A stretch of 46,220 bases of DNA from Flavobacteriaceae bacterium (GTDB lineage Bacteria; Bacteroidota; Bacteroidia; Flavobacteriales; Flavobacteriaceae), in contig CANFZC010000016.1 in NCBI GenBank assembly GCA_947451475.1, positions 1-46,220 on the forward strand, in the 5' to 3' direction. Within the stretch, counting starts at the first letter, position 1. Each line of letters begins with the position of its first letter. The notes below the pieces were generated by a model that worked only from the letters and a program-made list of their open reading frames with translations, was not told the origin of the DNA and made no database searches. Position numbers and translations under genes: made by a program. Below are positions 34,477-43,354 of this stretch, piece by piece.

Positions 34477-34528
34477 AGTCTATCATCTATTATCTATTAG
34501 TCTATTATCTATTAGTCTATTATCTAAC
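34477..34528. repeat. Composite 15-bp repeat (AGTCTATT + ATCTATT) just upstream of fadN
   Basis: Alternating 8-bp AGTCTATT/C and 7-bp ATCTATT units run to 10 bp before the fadN ATG, with about three copies of the 15-bp pair. The array occupies the ribosome-loading region. Confidence 0.9.
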
Positions 34529-34538
34529 AAAAGTACCA

Positions 34539-36929
34539 ATGAAACGAATAATCAAAAAAGTGGCCGTAGTAGGTTCCGGAATCATGGGTTCAGGTATCGC
34601 TTGCCATTTTGCTAACATCGGTGTGGAAGTATTACTCCTAGACATCGCTCCCACTGCCTTAACCGAAACGGAAGAAAAAAAAGGGCTAACCCTAGAGCAC
34701 AAAGCCGTGCGCAACCGCATCGTAAACGAGCACCTAGCCAACGCCTTTAAATCAAACCCTTCACCCATCTACAGCCAAAAGTTTGCCAGCCGCATCACCA
34801 CAGGAAACACCTCCGATGATATGGCCAAAATAGCGCAATACGATTGGATTATCGAAGTAGTTGTAGAGCGCCTAGACATCAAGAAGTTAGTTTTCGAACA
34901 AATAGACCAGTACCGCAAACCCGGTACCCTTGTGACTTCTAATACGTCTGGTATTCCGATCAAATTCATGAGCGAAGGCCGCAGCGAAGATTTCCAAAAA
35001 CACTTCTGTGGAACCCACTTCTTCAACCCTGCCCGCTACCTCAAATTATTCGAAATCATCCCCGGTCCGCAAACCAGCAACGACGTACTGGACTTCTTAA
35101 CCAACTATGGTTCGCAATACCTAGGCAAAACGGCCGTGGTAGCCAAAGATACTCCTGCCTTCATCGGGAACCGCATCGGGATCTTCGGCATTCAAAGCCT
35201 ATTCCATCTAGTAAAAGAAATGGGCCTTACCATAGAAGAAGTAGATAAATTAACTGGACCCGTAATAGGACGCCCTAAATCAGCCACCTTCCGCACCGTG
35301 GATGTTGTCGGCTTAGACACCCTAGTGCATGTGGCTAACGGACTATACGAAGGCTGCCCCAACGACGAAGCGCATGAGCTGTTTAGATTGCCAAACTTCA
35401 TCACCAAAATGATGGAAAACAAATGGCTGGGTAGTAAAACCGGTCAAGGCTTCTACAAAAAAGTAGACAAGGAAATCTTATCACTTGACTTAGATACCCT
35501 CGAATACCGCCCAGCGAAGAAAGCTTCTTTTGCAACCTTAGAGTTAACCAAAACGATAGACAAACCCATTGACCGGTTCAAAGTACTTGTAAAAGGAAAA
35601 GACAAAGCGGCCGACTTCTACCGCAAGAACTTCAGTGCCATGTTTGCCTACTGTTCCAACAGAGTACCCGAAATCACAGACGACTTCTACAAAATAGACG
35701 ACGCCATGAAAGCAGGTTTCGGTTGGGAGAACGGTCCCTTCGAAATATGGGATGCCATCGGAGTAGCCAAAGGAATCGAACTAATGCAAGCAGAAGGGTA
35801 CCAACCCGCCGCTTGGGTTACCGAGATGCTTGCCGCAGGAAGCCCTAGCTTCTACAGCATCAAAGAAGGTGCTACATATTATTACAATACCTCGGCTAAA
35901 ACCCAAACTAAAGTTCCCGGTCAAGACAGCTTCATCATCCTTAACAATATCCGCGAAAGCAAAAAGGTATGGAGCAACAGCGGTGCCGTAATCCACGACC
36001 TGGGTGACGGTATCCTAAACCTAGAATTCCAATCCAAAATGAATACCATAGGCGGCGATGTGCTAACCGGAATCAACAAAGCCATCGACCTAGCCGAAAA
36101 AGAATACTGCGGCCTAGTCATCGGGAACCAAGGAGCCAACTTCTCCGTGGGGGCCAACATAGGCATGATCTTCATGATGGCAGTCGAACAAGAATACGAC
36201 GAACTCAATATGGCCATAAAAATGTTCCAAGACACCATGATGCGCGTGCGCTACTCTGCCATACCAGTTGTCGTTGCCCCTCACGGCATGACCTTAGGTG
36301 GGGGTTGCGAAATGACCCTACACGCCGATAAAGTAGTAGCCGCTGCCGAGAGTTACATCGGATTAGTAGAATTCGGAGTTGGCGTCATCCCTGGTGGGGG
36401 TGGTTCCAAAGAAATGGCGCTACGAGCATCCGACCTCTTCCATAAAAATGATGTGGAATTAAACGTATTACAAGAATATTTCATGACGGTAGCGATGGCC
36501 AAAGTATCCACTTCTGCCTATGAAGCTTTCGATACGGGTGTGCTCCAAAAAGGCAAAGACATCGTGGTAGTCAACAAAGACCGCCAAATAGCCGAAGCCA
36601 AGAAACATGCCCTCCTAATGGCCGAAGCTGGTTACACCCAACCCATTCGCCGTACCGATGTCAAAGTACTCGGCAAGCAAGCCTTGGGGATGTTCCTTGT
36701 GGGAACCAACCAAATGGTGGCCGGTAAATACATCTCAGAACATGACTTAAAGATAGCCAACAAACTAGCCTACGTAATGGCCGGTGGTGACTTATCAGAA
36801 CCAACACTAGTGTCCGAACAATACCTACTCGACATCGAAAGAGAAGCCTTCTTGAGTCTATGTACCGAAAGAAAAACACTAGAAAGAATCCAGTTCATGC
36901 TAACCAAAGGAAAACCATTAAGAAATTAG
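34539..36929 (+). CDS. fadN: 3-hydroxyacyl-CoA dehydrogenase / enoyl-CoA hydratase fusion (FadN type)
   Basis: Bifunctional beta-oxidation enzyme (796 aa): hydration of enoyl-CoA and NAD-dependent oxidation of 3-hydroxyacyl-CoA. The order is dehydrogenase first, hydratase last, the reverse of E. coli FadB and as in Bacillus FadN. The NAD-binding loop is VAVVGSGIMGSGIACHF (8-24), followed by HFCGTHFFNPARYLKLFEI with the catalytic His and the HCDH C-terminal domains (about 190-420). The crotonase domain (about 470-680) has GANFSVGANIGM near 534 (oxyanion hole), GMTLGGGCEMTLHAD near 585 and FGVGVIPGGGGSKEMALR near 620. It heads fadN-fadA-fadE behind marR. Its codons are notably C-ending and the gene is richer in GC than its neighbours. 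Confidence 0.95.
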   Translation: MKRIIKKVAVVGSGIMGSGIACHFANIGVEVLLLDIAPTALTETEEKKGLTLEHKAVRNRIVNEHLANAFKSNPSPIYSQKFASRITTGNTSDDMAKIAQYDWIIEVVVERLDIKKLVFEQIDQYRKPGTLVTSNTSGIPIKFMSEGRSEDFQKHFCGTHFFNPARYLKLFEIIPGPQTSNDVLDFLTNYGSQYLGKTAVVAKDTPAFIGNRIGIFGIQSLFHLVKEMGLTIEEVDKLTGPVIGRPKSATFRTVDVVGLDTLVHVANGLYEGCPNDEAHELFRLPNFITKMMENKWLGSKTGQGFYKKVDKEILSLDLDTLEYRPAKKASFATLELTKTIDKPIDRFKVLVKGKDKAADFYRKNFSAMFAYCSNRVPEITDDFYKIDDAMKAGFGWENGPFEIWDAIGVAKGIELMQAEGYQPAAWVTEMLAAGSPSFYSIKEGATYYYNTSAKTQTKVPGQDSFIILNNIRESKKVWSNSGAVIHDLGDGILNLEFQSKMNTIGGDVLTGINKAIDLAEKEYCGLVIGNQGANFSVGANIGMIFMMAVEQEYDELNMAIKMFQDTMMRVRYSAIPVVVAPHGMTLGGGCEMTLHADKVVAAAESYIGLVEFGVGVIPGGGGSKEMALRASDLFHKNDVELNVLQEYFMTVAMAKVSTSAYEAFDTGVLQKGKDIVVVNKDRQIAEAKKHALLMAEAGYTQPIRRTDVKVLGKQALGMFLVGTNQMVAGKYISEHDLKIANKLAYVMAGGDLSEPTLVSEQYLLDIEREAFLSLCTERKTLERIQFMLTKGKPLRN

Positions 36930-36947
36930 ATAATAAGGTTATAGTAT

Positions 36948-37300
36948 ATGCACAACTTTGAGAAACTAAAAATATGGCAAAAAGCAATGGATATCGCAGT
37001 AGAAGTCTATGAAGTCTCATTGCTTTTACCCGCAGAAGAAAAATTTAATTTAATTCAACAAATTAAGAAATGTGCCGTGTCGATTCCTTCCAATATTGCA
37101 GAAGGTTCAGGGCGTAATTCTAACAAGGAATTTGCCCAGTTTTTAGGCATTGCCAAGGATCTACTTTTGAATTAATAACACAGTTACTGCTAGCTAAAAG
37201 ATTAAATCTCATAACAGAAGAAACATTACAACCCATAGTAAACCAATTAGTAGAAGTTTCAAACATGAATTTCTCCTTTCAAAAATCACTAAAACAATAA
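36948..37300 (+). pseudogene. Four-helix bundle protein (23S rRNA intervening-sequence family), frameshifted
   Basis: The frame from ATG 36948 gives the typical N-terminus (MHNFEKLKIWQKAMDIAVEVY ... IPSNIAEGSGRNSNKEFAQFLGIAK) and then stops early at 37175. The family continues with a GSSFELETQLLLA-like segment, and the expected continuation (STFELITQLLLAKRLNLITEE ... SLKQ, stop at 37300) is found in another frame. Restoring one base near 37155-37158 (AAG GAT to AAA GGA T) reconnects both parts into a product of about 117 residues, normal for the family. This is either a real one-base deletion or a sequencing error. The gene sits between fadN (18 bp upstream) and fadA, an odd partner for a beta-oxidation operon. 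Function of the family is not established. Confidence 0.88.
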
Positions 37301-37310
37301 AGTAAAAGTC

Positions 37311-37338
37311 TTAATACTTAATTCTTAATACTTAATAC
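37311..37338. repeat. Heptamer tract TTAATAC, 4 units, just upstream of fadA
   Basis: Units TTAATAC, TTAATTC, TTAATAC, TTAATAC preceded by AAGTC, ending 6 bp before the fadA ATG. Same family as 30935 and 33900. Confidence 0.88.
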
Positions 37339-37344
37339 AACAAT

Positions 37345-38526
37345 ATGAGAACAGCCTATATAGTAAAAGCATACCGAACCGCCGTAGGGAAAGCACCCAA
37401 AGGTGTGTTCCGTTTTAAAAGACCTGACGAACTAGCAGCAGAAACGATTCAGTTCATGATGAATGAACTACCCGAATTCGACAAAACACGCATCGACGAC
37501 GTCATGGTAGGTAACGCCATGCCCGAAGCCGAACAAGGTCTAAACGTAGCCCGCTTGATCTCCCTAATGGGACTGAAAGTAACCGACGTTCCCGGAGTAA
37601 CCGTAAATAGATACTGTGCCTCCGGACTAGAAACCATAGCCATGGCCACCGCCAAAATACAAAGCGGTATGGCCGACTGCATCATTGCGGGTGGTGCCGA
37701 AAGCATGAGCTTTATCCCTATGGGAGGCTATAAACCCACCCCCGACTATGCCGTGGCCAAAGAAGGTAACGAAGACTACTACTGGGGCATGGGACTCACT
37801 GCCGAAGCCGTTGCAAAACAGTTCAACGTTTCCCGTGAAGACCAAGACGCCTTTGCACTAAACTCGCACCTAAAAGCCATCAAAGCGCAAGCAGAAGGCA
37901 AGTTTGATAAGCAGATTGTTCCTATTACGGTCGAACAAACCTTCATCAATGAAAACGGTAAAAAAGAAACTAAAAGCTATACAGTCGCTAAAGACGAAGG
38001 TCCAAGAGCCGATACCAATGCAGCCGCCTTAGGCAAACTAAGACCGGTATTCGCCGCCGATGGTAGTGTGACCGCTGGTAACTCCTCCCAAATGAGCGAC
38101 GGAGCTGCCTTTGTACTCATCATGAGCGAAGCCATGGTAAAAGAATTAAACCTAACCCCTATCGCCCGCATGGTAAGCTATGCAGCTGCCGGAGTAGAAC
38201 CAAGAATCATGGGCATCGGACCCGTTAAAGCGATTCCAAAAGCACTTAACCAAGCAGGTTTAAGTTTAAAAGACATCGATTTAATCGAATTAAACGAAGC
38301 CTTTGCATCACAATCTCTAGCGGTCGTAAGAGCGTTAGGAATCAACCCAGAGATAGTCAATGTAAATGGTGGTGCCATAGCGCTAGGACACCCATTGGGA
38401 TGCACGGGTGCCAAACTATCAGTCCAACTCTTTGATGAAATGAAACGCAGAGGCAACAAATACGGTATCGTCTCCATGTGTGTAGGTACCGGTCAAGGAG
38501 CAGCAGGAATCTATGAGTTATTATAA
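37345..38526 (+). CDS. fadA: Acetyl-CoA C-acyltransferase (3-ketoacyl-CoA thiolase)
   Basis: Final beta-oxidation step: cleaves 3-ketoacyl-CoA with CoA to acetyl-CoA and a shortened acyl-CoA. The 393-residue protein has the acyl-accepting Cys in VNRYCASGLETIAMA near 91, the second signature NGGAIALGHPLGCTGAK (His near 350) and the catalytic Cys in SMCVGTGQGAAG near 379. It lies after fadN and a broken small gene, and 23 bp before fadE, in a marR-fadN-fadA-fadE cluster. A degradative rather than biosynthetic thiolase role is inferred from this context. Confidence 0.95.
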   Translation: MRTAYIVKAYRTAVGKAPKGVFRFKRPDELAAETIQFMMNELPEFDKTRIDDVMVGNAMPEAEQGLNVARLISLMGLKVTDVPGVTVNRYCASGLETIAMATAKIQSGMADCIIAGGAESMSFIPMGGYKPTPDYAVAKEGNEDYYWGMGLTAEAVAKQFNVSREDQDAFALNSHLKAIKAQAEGKFDKQIVPITVEQTFINENGKKETKSYTVAKDEGPRADTNAAALGKLRPVFAADGSVTAGNSSQMSDGAAFVLIMSEAMVKELNLTPIARMVSYAAAGVEPRIMGIGPVKAIPKALNQAGLSLKDIDLIELNEAFASQSLAVVRALGINPEIVNVNGGAIALGHPLGCTGAKLSVQLFDEMKRRGNKYGIVSMCVGTGQGAAGIYELL

Positions 38527-38549
38527 CAACGAACTAAAAAAATACTAAA

Positions 38550-40337
38550 ATGGAAATCACAAGAGGAGGACAATTCCTAGTTAAAGAGACCAAATGCGAG
38601 GACATCTTCACCCCAGAAGACTTCAGCGAAGAACAAATCATGATGCGTGAAAGCGTAAAAGAGTTTGTCGATAAAGAAATATGGCCCAATAAAATCCGTT
38701 TTGAAAGTAAAGATTATGCCTTCACGGAAGAATGTATGAAGAAAGCTGGTGAAATGGGCTTCTTAAGTGTAGCCGTCCCTGAAGCTTATGGCGGAATGGG
38801 CATGGGATTCGTAGACACTTGCCTAGTGTGTGACTACATCTCTGGCGCAACAGGGTCCTTCTCAACCGCCTTCGGAGCACATACCGGAATTGGAACGATG
38901 CCTATTACTCTTTACGGCACCGAAGAACAAAAGCAAAAATATGTTCCCAAATTAGCCTCGGGAGAATGGTTTGGAGCGTATTGCCTAACCGAACCTGGCG
39001 CAGGCTCTGATGCCAACTCAGGCAAAACCAAAGCAGTGCTATCAGAAGATGGTACACATTATAAAATCACAGGAGGTAAAATGTGGATTTCCAATGCAGG
39101 CTTTTGCTCTCTTTTCATCGTATTTGCCCGCATAGAAGACGATAAAAACATCACTGGTTTCATCATTGAAAACGATCCTAGTAACGGAATCACCATGAAC
39201 GAAGAAGAACACAAACTGGGTATCCGAGCCTCTTCTACCCGTCAAGTGTTTTTTAATGAAACCAAAGTACCTGTAGAAAATATGTTAGCGGGTCGTGGTG
39301 AAGGGTTCAAAATAGCCATGAATGCTTTAAATGTGGGACGCATCAAATTAGCCGCCGCTTGTTTGGATGCCCAACGCAGAGTGACTACTAATGCCGTGCA
39401 TTATGCTAACGAACGTATTCAATTCAACACCCCTATTTCAAGCTTCGGCGCCATTCGATCTAAGTTGGCCGAAATGGCTGCTTCTGCTTACGCCGGAGAA
39501 AGTGCGACCTATCGTGCCGCAAAAGACATTGAAACCCGCATTAAGTTAAGAGAAGCAGAAGGTGCTTCACACCAAGAAGCCGAATTAAAAGGAGTAGAAG
39601 AATTTGCCATTGAGTGCTCTATACTTAAAGTAGCCGTTTCCGAAGATGTACAAAACTGTGCCGATGAAGGCATCCAAATTTATGGTGGCATGGGATTCTC
39701 TGAAGATACCCCAATGGAAAGCGCCTGGCGTGATGCCCGTATTGCCCGTATCTATGAAGGCACTAACGAGATCAACCGTATGTTGTCCGTAGGTATGTTA
39801 ATCAAAAAGGCCATGAAAGGCCATGTTGATTTATTAGGCCCTGCCATGAAAGTACAAGAAGAATTAATGGGAATCCCATCCTTTGAAACCCCCGACTATT
39901 CCGAATTGTTCTCAGAAGAAAAAGAAATGATTGCCAAATTGAAGAAAGCCTTCTTAATGGTTGCTGGGGCAGCCGTACAAAAATACGGCATGGACTTAGA
40001 CCATCACCAACAGTTATTAATGGCCTCCGCCGATATGCTCATAGAAATTTACATAGCCGAAAGTACCCTACTTAGAACCGAAAAGCTTGCTAAAAACCAA
40101 GGAGAATCCAGTGCCGCAGAACAGATCGCTATGGCCAAATTATATTTATACAAAGCCGTGGATGTAGTTAATTTGAAAGGTAAAGAAAGCATCATTTCCT
40201 TTGCAGAAGGCGATGAACAACGAATGATGCTAATGGGATTACGTCGCTTTACTAAATATACTAATATGCCTAATATCGTAGGTTTAAGAGAAACAATCAC
40301 CACTAAATTGGTTGCAGAAAATAGTTATTGCTTTTAA
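38550..40337 (+). CDS. fadE: Acyl-CoA dehydrogenase (FadE type)
   Basis: FAD enzyme that oxidises acyl-CoA to trans-2-enoyl-CoA, the first beta-oxidation step. At 595 residues it is longer than the about 380-residue short-chain type; the extra C-terminal about 170 residues form a second helical domain, as in very-long-chain enzymes and Bacillus FadE. Visible signatures: AYCLTEPGAGSDANSGKTKA, ITGGKMWISNAGFCSLFIVFA, the FAD contact QIYGGMGFSEDTPMESAWRD and YEGTNEINRM near 402 with the catalytic Glu. It is the last gene of the fad operon and is followed by a terminator. Confidence 0.95.
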   Translation: MEITRGGQFLVKETKCEDIFTPEDFSEEQIMMRESVKEFVDKEIWPNKIRFESKDYAFTEECMKKAGEMGFLSVAVPEAYGGMGMGFVDTCLVCDYISGATGSFSTAFGAHTGIGTMPITLYGTEEQKQKYVPKLASGEWFGAYCLTEPGAGSDANSGKTKAVLSEDGTHYKITGGKMWISNAGFCSLFIVFARIEDDKNITGFIIENDPSNGITMNEEEHKLGIRASSTRQVFFNETKVPVENMLAGRGEGFKIAMNALNVGRIKLAAACLDAQRRVTTNAVHYANERIQFNTPISSFGAIRSKLAEMAASAYAGESATYRAAKDIETRIKLREAEGASHQEAELKGVEEFAIECSILKVAVSEDVQNCADEGIQIYGGMGFSEDTPMESAWRDARIARIYEGTNEINRMLSVGMLIKKAMKGHVDLLGPAMKVQEELMGIPSFETPDYSELFSEEKEMIAKLKKAFLMVAGAAVQKYGMDLDHHQQLLMASADMLIEIYIAESTLLRTEKLAKNQGESSAAEQIAMAKLYLYKAVDVVNLKGKESIISFAEGDEQRMMLMGLRRFTKYTNMPNIVGLRETITTKLVAENSYCF

Positions 40338-40358
40338 TTGTTAGTTACGTTATTGAAC

Positions 40359-40396
40359 AAAAAGGCCATCTTATTTTAAATAGTGATGGTCTTTTT
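40359..40396 (+). terminator. Terminator of the fad operon
   Basis: Stem AAAAGGCCATC / GATGGTCTTTT with one G-T pair, a 14-nt AT-rich loop and a T-rich 3' flank, 21 bp after the fadE stop. Confidence 0.85.
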
Positions 40397-40565
40397 ATTT
40401 TAACAAAAGTAATTAAAGTATAAGAATACACTTTCTTTTACATAGACATTCCTTGAAAAGTATCCCTATAATGCATCATGCAGTTAGTTTATAAACATTT
40501 ATTTTCTAATTGTTAATAAAATTTAATAGTTTCGTTTGTTGAATAAATCATTTAAAACCTACTAA

Positions 40566-41087
40566 ATGAAGAAATTAGTGCACATTTCGATTCTTTTATT
40601 TTGTATTTCAATCTTTGGAAAGACTAAATGCACTACTTCAGTTGATACTATTTGGTACGATTGTGATTATAAAGTAACAATCAAAGCCAAAGCAGAAATT
40701 TATAAAGTACGTCCCTACATTATTCAAAACAAATACATCCATGTTTATTACTATAAATCTACCAACAAGAGCCATTTAATCTCTTACAGTTTAGATTTAG
40801 ACGATGCAAAATTAGACGGAAAAAGAACATACTATTTTGAAAATGGAAATGTAAACTATGTCATTCACTACAAAAACAACTTGAAAGAAGGTCCGTTTAT
40901 AGAATATTATGATGATGCTAAAGTATACCAACAAGGGGAATTCAAAAAAGATAAGAAGAATGGAACTTTCGTTCTAAAAAAGAAAGACGGTTCCTTATTA
41001 GGAAAAGAGTACTGGTGCAATGGCATCAAAGTAAACAAACTTCCTAAGACAAAAACAAATCTAAACAAAGCCGTTGTAAACCGATAA
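40566..41087 (+). CDS. Secreted protein with MORN/YwqK-like repeats
   Basis: A 173-residue protein with a signal peptide (MKKLVHISILLFCISIFGKT). Residues about 75-145 carry MORN_2-type repeats as in YwqK-like proteins (DGKRTYYFENGNVNYVIHYK, LKEGPFIEYYDDAKVYQQGEF, KNGTFVLKKKDGSLLGKEYW). The N-terminal part contains a CxxC-like pair in TKCTTSVDTIWYDCDY. Proteins of this kind are often named toxin-antitoxin YwqK antitoxins, but I see no toxin gene next to it, and the signal peptide points to the periplasm or outside. Function unknown. Confidence 0.8.
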   Translation: MKKLVHISILLFCISIFGKTKCTTSVDTIWYDCDYKVTIKAKAEIYKVRPYIIQNKYIHVYYYKSTNKSHLISYSLDLDDAKLDGKRTYYFENGNVNYVIHYKNNLKEGPFIEYYDDAKVYQQGEFKKDKKNGTFVLKKKDGSLLGKEYWCNGIKVNKLPKTKTNLNKAVVNR

Positions 41088-41089
41088 TA

Positions 41090-41115
41090 AAAAAAGGCCT
41101 TAGTAAGGCCTTTTT
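41090..41115. terminator. Bidirectional terminator after the MORN protein gene
   Basis: Stem AAAAAGGCCT / AGGCCTTTTT, which can extend to almost zero loop; between the convergent MORN gene and the E1 gene. Confidence 0.88.
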
Positions 41116-41135
41116 CATTTATAACTAGTACTATT

Positions 41136-43112
41136 TTAATATGCTATTAACTCCAACAATGCTTTCTCAAATCGTTCTTTAGGCAAGTACTGATCTTCCA
41201 ATGCTTTTACAAAAGGAATCGCGGTTTCTATGCTTCCTACGCGTCTAACAGGGGCATCTAAATATTCAAAGCAATGTTCCATAATCATCGCGGAAATATC
41301 ACTACTGATACCACCAAACAGCGTATCTTCTTGTAGAAGGATTACTTTATTCGTTTTCTTAACGGAGGCAAATATCGTTTCTGTATCAAGCGGTTGTAAA
41401 CTTCTTAAGTCAATTACATCTGCACTGATTGAAGTGTGTTTAGCCAATGTATCTAAAGCCCAATGCACTCCCGCTCCAAAAGAAATAATGGTAACCTGAT
41501 TTCCTTCCTTAAGTAAAGAAGCCTTACCAAAAGGAATAGTATAATAATCAACGGGTACCTCTTGATATACGGAGCGGTATAGTTGTTTGTGTTCAAAGAA
41601 CATTACCGGATTAGGATCATTAATGGCTGTATTCAATAATCCTTTGGCATCATACGGGAATGCTGGGTATACCACTTTAAGTCCGGGTGTCTTGGTAAAC
41701 CAAGCCTCGTTAGTCTGAGAATGAAAAGGTCCCGCTTGAGTACCCCCACCGCAAGGCATACGCACCACAACATCAGCTTTTTCTAGCCAACGATAATGGG
41801 ATTTTGCGAGCAAGTTCACAATCGGATTAAAACCGGTGGATACAAAGTCAGCAAACTGCATTTCTACTACAGCTTTAAAGCCGTTAATGGATAAACCCAT
41901 ACCCGCAGATACTACAGCACTTTCACATATAGGCGTATTTCTAACACGGTCTTTCCCAAATTGTGCTACAAAACCATCGGTGATTTTAAAGGCTCCTCCA
42001 TATCCTGCAATATCTTGTCCCATGATAACCAAGTTCTCATGACGCTCCATCGACTGCCGTAAAGCATTCGAAATAGCATCCACTACTCTGATATTTTCTA
42101 CCGACTCACTAGGGTTTATACCTTCAAAATCATACGGCTCAAACATATCGTTAAGCTCTTCTTGCAAATCTGCTACCAAATCGGGTTCACCTTGAGTAAT
42201 GGCCCAATGTTCATCAATCTCATTCTTAATTGCGCTCTTAATTTTCTCATCTTCCTCTTCAGATAATACACTTATATTGAGAAGGTATTCTCTGTAATTG
42301 GAAATAGGATCCTTAATAGCCCACATATCCATTAATTCCTGAGGCACATATTTAGTGCCACTAGCCTCTTCATGTCCGCGCATTCTGAAGGTTTTAAACT
42401 CTAACAAAGCTGGTCTTGGATTGTCAATCATAGAAGCTTTCAATTCCGCTATCTTGGCATAAACCTCAAGTATATTATTACCATCAACGATATGACTTTC
42501 CATGCCATACCCTACCCCTTTATCGGCTAGGTTTTCGCAACGGTATTGCTCATTTGTGGGCGTTGACAAACCGTAGCCGTTATTTTCAATAACAAATAAG
42601 ACCGGCAAATCCCATACTGCAGCAATATTCAATGCTTCATGAAAATCTCCTTCAGAAGTAGCTCCTTCGCCTGTAAACACAGCGGTTACTTTTCCGTTTT
42701 GTTTTAATTTATTGGCCAAAGCAATACCATCGGCTATACCCATTTGCGGACCCAAATGCGATATCATCCCGATAATTTTATATTCTTGTGTACCAAAGTG
42801 AAAGCTTCTGTCCCTCCCTTTAGTAAAACCACTTTTTTTACCTTGCCATTGCGAGAACAAACGGTGTAATGGAATATCCCTGCCGGTAAACACCCCTAAA
42901 TTTCTGTGCATCGGCAAGATATACTCATCTTGATCTAACGCAGCGGTAATACCCACCGAAATAGCCTCCTGACCAATACCCGAAAACCATTTAGATACTT
43001 TTCCTTGTCGCAAAAGAATCAGCATCTTCTCTTCTATTAATCTAGGTTTCAGTAACCTTTTATATAAATCTAATAATTGAATATTGGCTAATTCTCTTCT
43101 ATCGAAATTCAT
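41136..43112 (-). CDS. Fused branched-chain 2-oxoacid dehydrogenase E1 alpha-beta
   Basis: A 658-residue thiamine-diphosphate enzyme joining both E1 subunits. Residues about 1-320 are E1 alpha with the ThDP motif [15 protein letters not shown] ... ENNGYG at about 144-178 and [10 protein letters not shown] (phosphorylation-loop-like). Residues about 330-658 are E1 beta ([36 protein letters not shown], then [20 protein letters not shown] and SQTNEAWF). By family it decarboxylates branched-chain 2-oxoacids from Val, Leu and Ile and passes the acyl group to a separate E2. The products feed propionyl- and acetyl-CoA, which fits the neighbouring carboxylase and fad genes. Pyruvate or another 2-oxoacid as substrate is less likely but not excluded. 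Confidence 0.92.
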   Translation of the reverse strand: MNFDRRELANIQLLDLYKRLLKPRLIEEKMLILLRQGKVSKWFSGIGQEAISVGITAALDQDEYILPMHRNLGVFTGRDIPLHRLFSQWQGKKSGFTKGRDRSFHFGTQEYKIIGMISHLGPQMGIADGIALANKLKQNGKVTAVFTGEGATSEGDFHEALNIAAVWDLPVLFVIENNGYGLSTPTNEQYRCENLADKGVGYGMESHIVDGNNILEVYAKIAELKASMIDNPRPALLEFKTFRMRGHEEASGTKYVPQELMDMWAIKDPISNYREYLLNISVLSEEEDEKIKSAIKNEIDEHWAITQGEPDLVADLQEELNDMFEPYDFEGINPSESVENIRVVDAISNALRQSMERHENLVIMGQDIAGYGGAFKITDGFVAQFGKDRVRNTPICESAVVSAGMGLSINGFKAVVEMQFADFVSTGFNPIVNLLAKSHYRWLEKADVVVRMPCGGGTQAGPFHSQTNEAWFTKTPGLKVVYPAFPYDAKGLLNTAINDPNPVMFFEHKQLYRSVYQEVPVDYYTIPFGKASLLKEGNQVTIISFGAGVHWALDTLAKHTSISADVIDLRSLQPLDTETIFASVKKTNKVILLQEDTLFGGISSDISAMIMEHCFEYLDAPVRRVGSIETAIPFVKALEDQYLPKERFEKALLELIAY

Positions 43113-43138
43113 GTTTGTTTGTGTATTATAAAGTCGAC

Positions 43139-43146
43139 CAAAAGTA
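43139..43146 (-). promoter_or_regulatory. Promoter -7 element of the fused E1 gene
   Basis: Minus-strand TACTTTTG matches TAnnTTTG. Transcription would start near 43132, about 20 nt before the ATG at 43112. Confidence 0.55.
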
Positions 43147-43266
43147 CTAAAAAGTGTTTAGTAATTAGATAAAATAGAAAATAGAAAAAGTGATTATTTT
43201 GCAAGCTTTGGGCTTTTTATTGCCGGTGCATTTTTCTGGTTAATAATGGCAGTAATTGTTAACAAC

Positions 43267-43301
43267 TTTGGATTTTTATATTTAAATATTAGTTACATTT
43301 G
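43267..43301 (+). promoter_or_regulatory. Promoter of the dioxygenase gene (-33 TTTG and -7 TACATTTG)
   Basis: TTTG at 43267-43270 and TACATTTG at 43294-43301, 23 bp apart, the best two-part Bacteroidota promoter in the window. Transcription would start near 43307, exactly where the upstream ATG lies, so the ATG at 43355 with a leader of about 48 nt is the likelier start. Confidence 0.7.
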
Positions 43302-43354
43302 TAGCTATGGTTGGAATTTATCCAATTAAAGTTATTAACAAAACAACGTTTAGT

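Noticed and set aside
40566..41087. Toxin-antitoxin antitoxin (YwqK naming)
   Set aside because: No toxin gene is adjacent and the protein has a signal peptide; the MORN-like repeats alone do not support a toxin-antitoxin role.
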